64,000 nucleotides of DNA from Thalassotalea_A litorea (GCF_043642205.1 NZ_JBHZSG010000011.1:39802-103801), one strand, 5' to 3'; numbered from the stretch's first letter, positions 8,631 to 18,108 are shown. Made by a program: numbers and translations. The notes: a model not told the origin generated them from the letters alone.

Positions 8631-9332
8631 ATGAATAAAAGTCTTTTACTGCTCAGTAGTTCGAGAGTTGGCTCGACAAAATACCTGGAACACGCTCTAG
8701 CTTGGATCGATGAGCATTTAAGTGGTACCAGAGAGTTACTGTTTGTACCGTACGCTGGTGTTGCGATCAGTTATGATGAATATACTGACATGGTGCAAAC
8801 TGCATTATCTGAGATAGGGGTAAAAGTGACAGGTATTCATCAAATTGAAGATGCCAGACAGGCCGTTGCAGATGCTAAAGCCATTGCTATCGGTGGTGGT
8901 AACACCTTTCATCTATTACACCAGTTATACCAACATGATTTAATGGCGATTATTTCCGAGCGTGTTAACCAGGGGATTCCGTATATTGGTTGGAGTGCGG
9001 GCTCGAATGTGGCAGGAATTAGCATTCGTACCACAAACGATATGCCTATTATTGAACCGCCTGCTTTTCAAGCATTGCAATTATTGCCGGTGCAAATCAA
9101 TCCGCATTACACTGATTACATCGCACCGGGACATAATGGCGAAACACGAGAACAAAGATTACAGGAATTTATGGTGGTCGAACCTGACACCTCCGTCTTA
9201 GCGATTGTTGAGGGAACGGCATTGCATCTTGATAAGGCGAAGCTGTCATTACTCGGAAGCCAAAACGGTTGGCATTTTAAAAGTGGTAACAAAACACCGT
9301 TATTTGCGGGTAACGAAATCAATATCGATTGA
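8631..9332 (+). CDS. pepE: Dipeptidase E (peptidase family S51)
   Basis: 233 aa from ATG 8631, which has GAGG (8621-8624) in good position; an in-frame GTG at 8619 is an alternative. PepE cleaves dipeptides with N-terminal aspartate in the cytosol. The nucleophile S122 is in GWSAGSN, H159 is in NPHY and D137 is near, matching the E. coli S120/H157 arrangement. It is almost contiguous with the hicB-like gene and likely shares its transcript. An imperfect stem at 9334-9372 follows without a T-run. Confidence 0.93.
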   Translation: MNKSLLLLSSSRVGSTKYLEHALAWIDEHLSGTRELLFVPYAGVAISYDEYTDMVQTALSEIGVKVTGIHQIEDARQAVADAKAIAIGGGNTFHLLHQLYQHDLMAIISERVNQGIPYIGWSAGSNVAGISIRTTNDMPIIEPPAFQALQLLPVQINPHYTDYIAPGHNGETREQRLQEFMVVEPDTSVLAIVEGTALHLDKAKLSLLGSQNGWHFKSGNKTPLFAGNEINID

Positions 9333-9496
9333 ACCGTGCTTAGATTTTGCGACGTACGCGCTAAGAGCACGTTAACGAGTTTCGCGTATACAAGAGCCAA
9401 CAACGCCATGCCTGTTTGATTTGTTTTGCTGGGAATTAGTTGAATTAGTTGTTGGCTTTATAAACCAGGCGATGTTCAATAAAAGTCGCTAGGTAA

Positions 9497-10252
9497 TTAG
9501 TTTGACTGACGGTTAATTTTTCCGTTTTCCGTTTCTTTGTATTTCGCCTCTACATCTACAAATACATTGCCACCGCCATCAATCAATTCACCACCTTTTT
9601 CAACCCAAAAACCCGTTTTCGAAAATTCAAAGTAGTTATCTTTAGCGAGTCCTTTGCCGCCAGTTACTTTAATCGCATGTTTGGAATTAAACACTTTGTT
9701 GTTTTCAAATAGGATGTTTTTAGCATCTTCCTTTATCCTGACAGCCTTGGCACAGAAGTAAAATTCATTATTTTTAATCACAATGCCATTGCCTCGGGTA
9801 AGTTGAATGGCTTTGTCTTCACACGCATAAAACTTAGAATTAATAATTGTAATATTTTCTCGCTGTGGGGACGTTTTACTTTTTGAGATTGAAATGGCAT
9901 CCTCACAGACATCAACGTTCACAATGCCATCGATGGTGACATCAGACCCTTTAATGTGGATACCGTCTGGCGCATTTTCCATCCATACATTTTTGAGTGT
10001 TGCACTGGCAAAAACCTCAAACATCGCAGGCATGCCCTCTTTCTGCGAACAATCACCTGCACCAATCCATTTGTATAAATTGCCATTACCGTCAAAAACC
10101 TCACCAGGCTTAACGGTGATGGTTTCACTAACCTCGATGGTGTTACCTTTGAAATCAGGAAAGTTAGCATAATCGATCGGCCCAGCAGCCAATGCGAACC
10201 ATGACGGCAGTAACATCGATACCGATAAGATTTGAAGGGCCTTGAAAACCAT
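9497..10252 (-). CDS. Secreted pectate-lyase-like protein (PL3-type right-handed beta-helix)
   Basis: 251 aa. The signal peptide spans residues 1-22 (SVSMLLPSWFALA). The mature protein has successive beta-helix turns with the PL3 signatures GDCSQKEG...MFEV, TLKNVWMENAPDGIHIKG, DVCEDAISISK (calcium-site acidic residues), CEDKAIQLTRGNGIVI and KAVRIKED (position of the catalytic arginine). PL3 enzymes cleave polygalacturonate by beta-elimination. No transporter, regulator or other pectin gene is beside it, so it stands alone. Residue identity to true PL3 enzymes is moderate; the activity is inferred. Confidence 0.82.
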   Translation of the reverse strand: MVFKALQILSVSMLLPSWFALAAGPIDYANFPDFKGNTIEVSETITVKPGEVFDGNGNLYKWIGAGDCSQKEGMPAMFEVFASATLKNVWMENAPDGIHIKGSDVTIDGIVNVDVCEDAISISKSKTSPQRENITIINSKFYACEDKAIQLTRGNGIVIKNNEFYFCAKAVRIKEDAKNILFENNKVFNSKHAIKVTGGKGLAKDNYFEFSKTGFWVEKGGELIDGGGNVFVDVEAKYKETENGKINRQSN

Positions 10253-10558
10253 GTAGAAAATCCTTATGAATTGGCGCTCTATCCATTAAAGGTGATAACA
10301 CAGGTAGTACCATTACCACTTTGATAACAAAGTTTCTGCGCTTGATGTTAATTGCTTGATTTCAATTACTTGAAGATACCTTGCGCGAATCCGTATTTAC
10401 ACAAAATGCTTAACGTGACAACACTAACCAATACTGTCAAAAGGGTCACACAAGGTCAATATACAACAGTGGTTAAGATTGCAATAACCATTATAAGACA
10501 ATTGGTTACCTTAAAACATCACACAGGACTTAGGTGAGTGAATTTACGTGAAATGTGA
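10253..10558. other. 306-bp gap without a gene
   Basis: Contains the promoter region of the pectate-lyase-like gene. The short palindrome CTTTGATAACAAAG (10318-10331) could be a regulatory site. A 61-codon plus-strand frame at 10352-10537 has no ribosome-binding site or protein-like features and is not called. Confidence 0.5.
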
Positions 10559-11068
10559 CTACATTTCTTCGATGATTTTTACGATCTTGAGTTTATTGTC
10601 CAGCTGCTCCACCTCGTACGTGGCCCAGACTTTTTTACGAGTTGCTCTTGAATAGCTAACAACATTAAACTGACCTGATGTAGGCGATGTCACGATGTGG
10701 TTATAGATCTGAACATCCAGATATTTCAGATATTCTTTGTACTTGTGGTTGGGCGTTATTTTTTCCTGAAGCTGCAAATACTCGTTTTTATTGTAAACCA
10801 TGGAAACGCCTTGGGCACTGGAGCCAAGGTTTACTTCGACAATGAGATCTTCGGATAAAAATGCCTGTAGATAATTAGGGGATTGATAAGATAACTCGTG
10901 CAGATGGCTACTAAATGCTTCAAGTGTTGCAAGGGAGATCGTATCTGCCCGAGTGGCAAACGAAAATATGTAAGTCGTAATCCATAGGGATAAAATGAAT
11001 ATCCCTTTCGCTTTATGTTGGCTACTAAAAATCAATATCTGATTTATTCCTTTATCGGGCCATAACAA
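10559..11068 (-). CDS. Unknown exported protein, NTF2-like in appearance
   Basis: 169 aa from a TTG at 11068; a second in-frame TTG at 11035, with AAGGA upstream, is an equally good start. A hydrophobic stretch (IFILSLWITTYIFSFA) followed by TRADT looks like a signal peptide. The rest alternates a helical part (LATLEAFSSHLHELS) with strands (VVSYSRATRKKVWATYEVEQLDNKLKIVKI), a pattern seen in SnoaL/NTF2-like domains. I do not recognise the family. It lies between bioD and the pectate-lyase gene, all on the minus strand. Confidence 0.6.
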   Translation of the reverse strand: MLWPDKGINQILIFSSQHKAKGIFILSLWITTYIFSFATRADTISLATLEAFSSHLHELSYQSPNYLQAFLSEDLIVEVNLGSSAQGVSMVYNKNEYLQLQEKITPNHKYKEYLKYLDVQIYNHIVTSPTSGQFNVVSYSRATRKKVWATYEVEQLDNKLKIVKIIEEM

Positions 11069-11140
11069 TGATGCAAAACTCGCTTCATTGCGACTTTTTC
11101 TCGCCTGTTTAAACCCATCCTAATAAAATCAATATTGATG

Positions 11141-11848
11141 TCAATTATCTTTTGCTTTTAGCGTGTTAAAAACTAACGCCTGGTGCAACGCGTTTTCATC
11201 GTCTGAGTACGCCAATTCCCCGAGGCAAGGAGCGTTAATCGCGGCTTTCAAGAAAGCCACGTTCTCTGCATGGTTGCTCATTTTTTCGGGTTGCGCCTGA
11301 TTGGCGACCCAGCCAATCACTTTAACGCCGTCATTCATTAACGTTTGATAGGTTAAGATGGCGTGATTTAAACAACCGAGTTTCATCCCGACAACAAGAA
11401 TGACGGGCATCCGTTCTTGCACGACAAATTCTGATAAAAATTCAGAATCGTTTAATGGAAGTCTCCAGCCGCCAGCACCTTCGACGATGCAGATATCGGC
11501 ATTGTGTGGGGTTAAATCATGAAAATTTTTCGCGACCGTCGCGACACTTAAACAAACGCCCTGCTGTGCCGCAGCAATGTGCGGCGCTATCGGCGGTTCA
11601 AAGGCGATAGGATTAATTTGCGATAATGTCTGTCCTGCATTTGCGGCCGCTTTTAAACACAGTGCGTCTTCATTTTGCCATTCGCCATCACGCCAACAAC
11701 AACCCGCGGAGATCGGCTTAAAAGCCGCTACGGTTCTATTATTTTTAACCAGCAAGCGGATGAGCTTGTCGCTCACATAGGTTTTTCCTGCGTCAGTATC
11801 GGTCGCGGTTATAAATATTGACTGTGGTTTGGACTGAGGATTTGACAT
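11141..11848 (-). CDS. bioD: Dethiobiotin synthetase BioD
   Basis: 235 aa. BioD closes the ureido ring of dethiobiotin from DAPA, CO2 and ATP. The P-loop variant TATDTDAGKT is at residues 14-23, and the VEGAGGWRLPL substrate loop is present. It is the last gene of bioBFCD, separated from bioC by 6 bp. Length fits the family (about 225 aa). Confidence 0.96.
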   Translation of the reverse strand: MSNPQSKPQSIFITATDTDAGKTYVSDKLIRLLVKNNRTVAAFKPISAGCCWRDGEWQNEDALCLKAAANAGQTLSQINPIAFEPPIAPHIAAAQQGVCLSVATVAKNFHDLTPHNADICIVEGAGGWRLPLNDSEFLSEFVVQERMPVILVVGMKLGCLNHAILTYQTLMNDGVKVIGWVANQAQPEKMSNHAENVAFLKAAINAPCLGELAYSDDENALHQALVFNTLKAKDN

Positions 11849-11854
11849 AACTGA

Positions 11855-12688
11855 CTAGTTTTCTTTTTTCATTAAACAGGCGGTATACAGCATGTAAGAA
11901 GCTTGAATATGACCATTTGATAAAGGCGTTGTCGCCTGAGCTCGGTCAATTTCTCGATAATAGTGGGACATTTTTTGCCATTTATCCTTGCCGGTTAACC
12001 CCTTATGACGTTTGTCTTTGACTAGACTCGCCCCCAGGTGTTTAAGTTCTCGAGCTAAGTGGTTAACGTTCGGATAAGGCAACTCTACGCGTTCACAGTG
12101 GCTAAAAACCTCAGTAAAACCTGAGCTCTGCCATGCATGCTCTACCTGGTTGTGGGTTAAATAATCAATGACATGCTTATCATTATCAACTCTGGCCCAG
12201 GCCTGCTTGAGTTCATCGAGTGTGCCATCGATCAGTGTTGAGAATACCAGATAACCGCCGGGCTTTAGTACTCGATAAGCTTCACTCAAGGCAACACTTA
12301 AAGGTTGAGTCCATTGCAAAACCAAATTTGAGAAAATGATGTCTTTTGTGTTCGATGCCAATGGCAACGCGTGGGCATCGCCACGGACCCAGGTAGGGAC
12401 ATCACCGGCATAATCTCGCTGCTTAGCGAACGCGATCATTTGTGACGATAAATCCAAAGCGGTAATGTCTTTAAAATTTTTTGCCGCCAGCTTTTGCGTA
12501 AAGTAACCCGTGCCGCATCCAAGGTCGAGAAGGCTTTTTTGGGTTGGTGATTGTAAAGACGGCAACTGGTTCAGAAACTGACATAGCAAGTTTCCCGAAT
12601 ATCGTTGCAAACGAGCATTTTTATCGTAGCTTAAGCAGGATTGACCAAAGGTATCAGCGATTTTTTCGCGGTTGTTCAGGGTTAACAT
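11855..12688 (-). CDS. bioC: Malonyl-ACP O-methyltransferase BioC
   Basis: 277 aa SAM-dependent methyltransferase. Motif I is LLDLGCGTGYFT, with VLKPGGYLVFSTL further on. BioC methylates malonyl-ACP so that the fatty-acid enzymes can build the pimelate chain; BioH later removes the ester. The start overlaps the end of bioF by 7 bp. bioH is not recognisable in this operon, so its function must be encoded elsewhere. Confidence 0.95.
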   Translation of the reverse strand: MLTLNNREKIADTFGQSCLSYDKNARLQRYSGNLLCQFLNQLPSLQSPTQKSLLDLGCGTGYFTQKLAAKNFKDITALDLSSQMIAFAKQRDYAGDVPTWVRGDAHALPLASNTKDIIFSNLVLQWTQPLSVALSEAYRVLKPGGYLVFSTLIDGTLDELKQAWARVDNDKHVIDYLTHNQVEHAWQSSGFTEVFSHCERVELPYPNVNHLARELKHLGASLVKDKRHKGLTGKDKWQKMSHYYREIDRAQATTPLSNGHIQASYMLYTACLMKKEN

Positions 12689-13869
12689 GGTAACGATTCC
12701 TCTTCCATCGCTTGATTGATTGCACTTGCCAAGCCATTGATATCATTTACATTATGCTTTGCGCTCAAGGTAACGCGTAACCTTGACTTGCCCGGTTCTA
12801 CCGTCGGTGGCCGTATCGCGGATACCAGATAGCCTTTTGATGTTATCGCTTCAGCGATGCGCACGGTATTTTCTTCACTACCGGTTAATATTCCGATGAT
12901 CGGTGACTCAGAATTCGTGGTGTGAATATCCGATGACAATTGCTCGACCAACGTTTGGCGCAATTCTTCCAGTTTTTGCCGTCGCCAGTTGTCTCGTTGG
13001 CAAACATCGATACTTTTGGATGTCGCCAAAGCGTTTGCCGCAGACATGCTTGTACTAAAAATATACTCGCCACAGAAATTCGTTAAGTACTCGATTAATT
13101 CTTGAGAACCAGCGATGGCTGCACCACTGGTAGCCAGTGCTTTGCCAAATGTCACCATTTGCGTAACGTTGCTGGGAACCTGGCAAGAAACGTTGGCAAG
13201 CGCAACCCTTGCGCTGCCTTGACCTTGCTCGCCAAGCACGCCAATGCCATGGGCATCATCAATATATAACGCGGCTTTATGGCGCTGACATTGAGCAAAG
13301 ACGGTTGCTATATCGCCTTTGTCGCCATCCATGCTGTAAACGCCTTCGATAGCAACGAGTTTATTGTCTGCCTTACATTGGTTTAAGCGCCTGTCGAGAT
13401 CGCTTTGCTCATTATGGGCAAAGCGTTGGCAAGACTTCGGATAATGAAACATATTGTTTAACATCGAAGCATGACAAAGACGATCAAACACAACGTTCAA
13501 TTGTCCACTCTTCAGTAACGCCTGAAACAAACCAGAATTTGCACTGTAACCGCTTGAGTACAACAGGCTGCGCTCGGCTCCAAGCCACTCACTTAATTGT
13601 CGCTCTAAATACTGATGAGGCTTACTGTAACCAGTGATCAACGCAGCAGAGCTGCTACTCGAGCCATATTGTTGCAACCCTTGCTGATACGCGTCCAGGA
13701 TCTGTGGGTGACCATTTAGTCCCAGATAGTCATTGCTGGCGAAATTTATCAGCGATTGTCGACCTGCATTCACCGCGCTGACCGAAATACCGTCATACAA
13801 TTTTACTTGACGATATTGGCCTTTTTCGCGTTTGCTCTGAACACCCTGAGCTAAAAATTCAAACGTCAT
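12682..13869 (-). CDS. bioF: 8-amino-7-oxononanoate synthase BioF
   Basis: 395 aa PLP-dependent alpha-oxoamine synthase that condenses pimeloyl-ACP with alanine. FASNDYLGL near the N-terminus, IDDAHGIGVLG and the PLP lysine in VTFGKALATSG are all visible. It lies 23 bp after bioB and overlaps bioC by 7 bp, forming one operon. Confidence 0.96.
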   Translation of the reverse strand: MTFEFLAQGVQSKREKGQYRQVKLYDGISVSAVNAGRQSLINFASNDYLGLNGHPQILDAYQQGLQQYGSSSSSAALITGYSKPHQYLERQLSEWLGAERSLLYSSGYSANSGLFQALLKSGQLNVVFDRLCHASMLNNMFHYPKSCQRFAHNEQSDLDRRLNQCKADNKLVAIEGVYSMDGDKGDIATVFAQCQRHKAALYIDDAHGIGVLGEQGQGSARVALANVSCQVPSNVTQMVTFGKALATSGAAIAGSQELIEYLTNFCGEYIFSTSMSAANALATSKSIDVCQRDNWRRQKLEELRQTLVEQLSSDIHTTNSESPIIGILTGSEENTVRIAEAITSKGYLVSAIRPPTVEPGKSRLRVTLSAKHNVNDINGLASAINQAMEEESLPC

Positions 13870-13892
13870 TGCAGATCAGCTTTGATAGTGAC

Positions 13893-14999
13893 TTAAGCGT
13901 CAGATGCATCGTAAAACAAATCGGCATGTTCTTGATTAACGATCGCCGTTTGCAGAGATTGCTGCTGTTGATACTGCTCTTCTTCTGTTTCGGCCCGGCC
14001 TCGTTCTGTATTAATGCCAAGTTTTGCAAACAATTGCATATCGGCGTCGGCTTCAGGGTTAGAGGTAGTCAGGAGTTTGCAACCGTAAAAAATGGAATTA
14101 GCGCCAGCCATAAAACAAAGCGCCTGCATTTGCTCGTTCATTGCTTCTCTTCCTGCCGACAAACGGACATGGGATTTTGGCATCATGATACGAGCAACCG
14201 CGATACAGCGAATAAATTCAAAAGGATCCAGATCATCAACGTCACCAAGCGGCGTACCTTCAATTTTTACCAACATATTAATTGGCACACTATCCGGCTG
14301 TTTCGGTAAATTTGCCAGTTGCATTAACAGCCCGGCTCTATCACTGGCCTGTTCACCCAAACCGACAATTCCGCCACTGCAGACTTTCATCCCCGCGTCA
14401 CGAACGTTAGTCAGAGTATCTAATCGATCCTGAAAAGTGCGGGTGGTAATAATTTGGTTGTAATGCTCTTTAGACGTATCAAGGTTGTGGTTATAGTAAT
14501 CCAACCCTGCTTCTTTTAAGGTTTGTGCCTGCTCGGTATTTAGCATCCCCAAGGTCATGCAGGTTTCAAGTCCCATTTCCCGAACACCTTTGACCATCTT
14601 TACAATATGAGGCATATCGCGGTCTTTTGGGTTTCGCCAGCCGGCCCCCATACAAAATCTTGTAGACCCCTGAGATTTTGCAATTTGTGCCGCCTCCAAA
14701 ACCTTGTCTACTTCCATCAATTTTTCTTTTTCAATGTCGGTTGAATAGCGAGCACTCTGGGAACAGTATTTACAATCTTCCGGACAAGCCCCGGTTTTAA
14801 TAGATAATAAGGTACTAACCTGAACTTCATTGGGATCGAAGTGCTGACGGTGCACGGTTTGTGCCTGAAACAACAGATCATTAAATGGCAGACTGAACAG
14901 ATGATTGACCTCATCTAAGGTCCAGTTATTGCGAATGCCACCTGTTACTGATTGAGTGGCTTCAGTGACACTATGGTCTTGGGTTGTATGTACTTCCAT
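13893..14999 (-). CDS. bioB: Biotin synthase BioB
   Basis: 368 aa from ATG 14999; an upstream in-frame start at 15053 would lie inside the promoter region and is rejected. Radical-SAM enzyme that inserts sulfur into dethiobiotin. The SAM [4Fe-4S] cysteines are C72, C76 and C79 in CPEDCKYC. First gene of bioBFCD. Transcription is predicted from TTGACA-16-TAGACT just upstream, overlapped by a BirA-like operator. Confidence 0.96.
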   Translation of the reverse strand: MEVHTTQDHSVTEATQSVTGGIRNNWTLDEVNHLFSLPFNDLLFQAQTVHRQHFDPNEVQVSTLLSIKTGACPEDCKYCSQSARYSTDIEKEKLMEVDKVLEAAQIAKSQGSTRFCMGAGWRNPKDRDMPHIVKMVKGVREMGLETCMTLGMLNTEQAQTLKEAGLDYYNHNLDTSKEHYNQIITTRTFQDRLDTLTNVRDAGMKVCSGGIVGLGEQASDRAGLLMQLANLPKQPDSVPINMLVKIEGTPLGDVDDLDPFEFIRCIAVARIMMPKSHVRLSAGREAMNEQMQALCFMAGANSIFYGCKLLTTSNPEADADMQLFAKLGINTERGRAETEEEQYQQQQSLQTAIVNQEHADLFYDASDA

Positions 15000-15071
15000 G
15001 AAATTCTCGATCACCTTATTATGTCTGGATTGCACACATTGCGCAGATTGCAATGTCCAATAAATATCGGT

Positions 15072-15099
15072 AGTCTAGCCAGCGGCCTTTTCCTGTCAA
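15072..15099 (-). promoter_or_regulatory. Predicted sigma-70 promoter of bioBFCD
   Basis: On the minus strand: a perfect -35 TTGACA (complement of 15094-15099), a 16-bp spacer and -10 TAGACT (complement of 15072-15077, 4/6). Transcription would begin near 15065, leaving a 5' leader of about 65 nt before the bioB ATG. Confidence 0.6.
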
Positions 15100-15125
15100 C
15101 ATTTCAAAATCCCTTTGGTTTGCAA
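15093..15125. promoter_or_regulatory. Probable BirA operator between bioA and bioB
   Basis: CTGTCAACA-N15-GGTTTGCAA matches the known gammaproteobacterial BirA site TTGTAAACC-N14-16-GGTTTACAA at 6/9 and 8/9 half-site positions. The left half covers the -35 box of the bioB promoter and the right half ends directly before the bioA ATG, so biotin-loaded BirA could repress both directions. Confidence 0.65.
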
Positions 15126-16421
15126 ATGAACAAAAAACATACAGATGATATTCGATTTGATCAGCTACATATTTGGCATCCGTACACATCGATGACTCAG
15201 CCCTTACCCGCATACAAAGTTGTAAGCGCAGAAGGTGTCAGAATAGAGCTGGAATCTGGAGAGAAACTGATCGATGGCATGGCATCATGGTGGTCTGTTG
15301 TTCATGGCTACAACCATGAGGTGATTAATCATGCCATGCATCAACAAATTGATCAGGTATCCCATGTTATGTTCGGCGGCCTTACCCACCAACCAGCGAT
15401 TGATTTATGTCGTCGTCTAATTGATATGACGCCGGCTGGGTTAGATAAAGTGTTTCTTGCCGATAGTGGCTCGGTTGCCGTGGAAGTCGCGATCAAAATG
15501 GCAATCCAATACTGGCACAGCAAAGGCAACGCCAAGAAAAATAAACTAATGACGGTACAGGGCGGCTACCACGGTGATACGTTTGCTGCGATGTCGGTGT
15601 GTGATCCGGTAAACGGCATGCACCAGCTATTTCAAGGGTTTATGGCACAGGCCATATTTGCACCTAAACCGACGCTCGGTTTTGACCAACTCTGGGATGC
15701 AACGCAAACGGACGCATTAGAGCAAGTGTTTGCCGAGAATCATCAGCATATAGCGGCATTTATAATTGAGCCCATTGTTCAAGGTGCAGGCGGCATGCAC
15801 TTCTATCACCCTAAGTATTTAAAACAGTGCCGCTTACTTTGTGACAAATACAATGTGTTGTTGATCGCAGATGAAATCGCCACAGGATTTGGTCGTACCG
15901 GTAAACTGTTTGCGTGCGAGCATGCGCACATCACTCCCGACATCCTATGTTTGGGTAAAGCTTTAACCGGCGGTTATCTCACTTTGGCGGCGACACTTTG
16001 TACAAAAGATGTCGCTGATACCATTAGTAACGGTGAAGCCGGTGTATTTATGCATGGACCTACGTTTATGGGCAATCCTCTGGCTTGCAGCGCTGCAAAT
16101 GCCAGTCTGTCTTTATTAGCGGATAACCATTGGCAAACTCAAATTGCCGCTATTGAAGATTCATTACAGGATTTAAAATCTATCGCCAACCATGAAAACA
16201 TTGCCGATGTTCGTGTTTTGGGCGCTATTGGTGTGGTTGAAACCAAACGGGCCGTAGATACCGCTAAAATTCAAGCTCAATTTGTTAAACTCGGTGTTTG
16301 GATCCGCCCTTTTGGTAAGCTCGTATACATCATGCCGCCTTATATTATCAGCCACGCAGATTTGCAGTTGTTAATCGACGCCATTAAACAGGTACTGCAA
16401 CGCGATGATATCTGGCGCTAA
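15126..16421 (+). CDS. bioA: Adenosylmethionine-8-amino-7-oxononanoate aminotransferase BioA
   Basis: 431 aa from ATG 15126, the family's usual length (E. coli 429). The open frame extends upstream to 14952 but only through the regulatory region. FDQLHIWHPYTSM at the N-terminus and the PLP lysine in CLGKALTGGY are diagnostic. It makes DAPA from KAPA using SAM as amino donor. It is divergent from bioB with 126 bp between starts. No Shine-Dalgarno is visible: the predicted BirA half-site abuts the start codon. Confidence 0.96.
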   Translation: MNKKHTDDIRFDQLHIWHPYTSMTQPLPAYKVVSAEGVRIELESGEKLIDGMASWWSVVHGYNHEVINHAMHQQIDQVSHVMFGGLTHQPAIDLCRRLIDMTPAGLDKVFLADSGSVAVEVAIKMAIQYWHSKGNAKKNKLMTVQGGYHGDTFAAMSVCDPVNGMHQLFQGFMAQAIFAPKPTLGFDQLWDATQTDALEQVFAENHQHIAAFIIEPIVQGAGGMHFYHPKYLKQCRLLCDKYNVLLIADEIATGFGRTGKLFACEHAHITPDILCLGKALTGGYLTLAATLCTKDVADTISNGEAGVFMHGPTFMGNPLACSAANASLSLLADNHWQTQIAAIEDSLQDLKSIANHENIADVRVLGAIGVVETKRAVDTAKIQAQFVKLGVWIRPFGKLVYIMPPYIISHADLQLLIDAIKQVLQRDDIWR

Positions 16422-16485
16422 CATTGAATTTGAGCTTTATCGATAAACCTTGCTGTTGATGGTTGATACACAGGAATTTGCGAAT

Positions 16486-16514
16486 TTTGCTAAAAATTAC
16501 CAGAATTTAGCAAA
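16486..16514 (+). terminator. Inverted repeat after bioA, possible terminator
   Basis: TTTGCTAAA and TTTAGCAAA form a perfect 9-bp stem with an 11-nt loop, followed by GTTTTA. AT-rich and with a weak T-run, so it could instead be a protein-binding site upstream of asnS. Confidence 0.4.
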
Positions 16515-16681
16515 GTTTTACTTGAGTCTAGATTTCTCACAGGTAACATAGCCAATCCAAGGACGATTAGGCAATTTGTGACCTTATCGGTAAATAATCA
16601 GGTCCGCAGTTATACTAGGGTTGAAAACCCTTATGCGTCCTAAAGATAAAAACGTATTTTGTGTTAATTAAGAGGTTAATA

Positions 16682-18082
16682 ATGTCAGTTCCTGCGATTA
16701 CTGATGTACTAACGGGTAAGCACCCAGTTGGTGAACCAATCACTGTTCAGGGTTGGATCAGAACTCGTCGAGATTCCAAAGCCGGGATCTCATTTCTTGC
16801 TATTCATGATGGATCCTGTTTCGATCCCATTCAGGCCGTTGTGCCTAATGACCTAGAAAATTACCAGAATGACGTTTTGAAACTTACAACGGGCAGCTCT
16901 GTTAAAGTAACCGGAACCTTAGTTGAGTCCCAGGGTAAAGGTCAGTCTTTTGAAATTCAGGCGACACAGGTTGAAGTTCTTGGTCTGGTTGAAGATCCAG
17001 ACACCTACCCGATGGCGGCGAAACGTCACAGCATCGAATTTCTTCGCGAGCAAGCTCACCTTCGTCCGCGCACCAATATTGGTGGTGCGGTTACTCGTGT
17101 TCGTAATACCCTGGCACAAGCCATTCATCGTTTTATGCATGAAAAGGGTTATTATTGGATCAGTACGCCGCTTATTACTGGCAGCGATTGTGAAGGTGCC
17201 GGCGAAATGTTCCGTGTCAGTACACTGGATATGGAAAATCTACCTCGTGATGATAAAGGTAGCGTCGATTACAGCCAGGATTTTTTCGGCAAAGAGACAT
17301 TCCTGACCGTATCTGGCCAGCTTAACGTTGAAACCTATTGCTGTGCCCTATCTAAGGTATATACCTTTGGTCCAACGTTCCGCGCAGAAAACTCAAATAC
17401 CTCTCGTCATCTGGCGGAATTTTGGATGGTTGAGCCAGAAATCGCATTTGCGGATCTAAGTGATGCCGCGACGTTAGCCGAACAAATGTTGCGTTATGTC
17501 TTCAAAGCCGTTTTAGAAGAGCGTGCCGATGATATGGCATTTTTCCAACAACGCGTTGATAAAACCGTGATTGAACGTCTAGAGTCAGTGGTTAAAAGTG
17601 AATTCGTTCGTATGGATTACACCGACGCCATCGAAATCCTACAAAACTCTGGTAAGGTATTTGAAAATCCGGTGTCCTGGGGGGTTGACTTAAACTCTGA
17701 GCATGAACGTTATCTTGCTGAAGAACACGTAGGCGGACCGGTAGTGTTACAAAACTATCCAAAAGATATTAAGTCTTTTTATATGCGCCTGAATGACGAT
17801 GGTAAAACCGTTGCCGCAATGGATATTTTAGCGCCTGGTATCGGTGAGATCGTCGGTGGTAGTCAACGTGAAGAAAGACTCGATGTTCTAGATCAACGTC
17901 TGGAAGAAATGGGTTTAAATAAAGAAGACTACAGTTGGTATCGAGATTTGCGCCGCTACGGCACTGTGCCTCACGCTGGTTTTGGTCTGGGCTTTGAACG
18001 GTTAGTTGCATACGCTACCGGTATCAGTAACGTTCGTGACGTTATCCCATTCCCAAGAACACCAAAAAGTGCAACGTTTTAG
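16682..18082 (+). CDS. asnS: Asparaginyl-tRNA synthetase
   Basis: 466 aa from ATG 16682, identical in length to E. coli AsnS, with AGAGG about 7 bp upstream; the frame extends to 16661 but without a better site. Class II aminoacyl-tRNA synthetase. The N-terminal OB-fold (VQGWIRTRRDSKAGISFLAI region), FRAENSNTSRHLAEFWMVEPE (motif 2 area) and the C-terminal GFGLGFERLV (motif 3) are present. It is monocistronic, with its own terminator. Confidence 0.97.
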   Translation: MSVPAITDVLTGKHPVGEPITVQGWIRTRRDSKAGISFLAIHDGSCFDPIQAVVPNDLENYQNDVLKLTTGSSVKVTGTLVESQGKGQSFEIQATQVEVLGLVEDPDTYPMAAKRHSIEFLREQAHLRPRTNIGGAVTRVRNTLAQAIHRFMHEKGYYWISTPLITGSDCEGAGEMFRVSTLDMENLPRDDKGSVDYSQDFFGKETFLTVSGQLNVETYCCALSKVYTFGPTFRAENSNTSRHLAEFWMVEPEIAFADLSDAATLAEQMLRYVFKAVLEERADDMAFFQQRVDKTVIERLESVVKSEFVRMDYTDAIEILQNSGKVFENPVSWGVDLNSEHERYLAEEHVGGPVVLQNYPKDIKSFYMRLNDDGKTVAAMDILAPGIGEIVGGSQREERLDVLDQRLEEMGLNKEDYSWYRDLRRYGTVPHAGFGLGFERLVAYATGISNVRDVIPFPRTPKSATF

Positions 18083-18108
18083 CGCAATCGCTACATCCAA
18101 ACTCACTA

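Noticed and set aside
10352..10537. 61-codon open frame on the plus strand upstream of the pectate-lyase gene
   Set aside because: No ribosome-binding site and no protein-like pattern; it lies in a regulatory gap.
13869..14309. 146-codon plus-strand frame opposite bioB
   Set aside because: It lies entirely antisense to bioB, whose protein is unmistakable.
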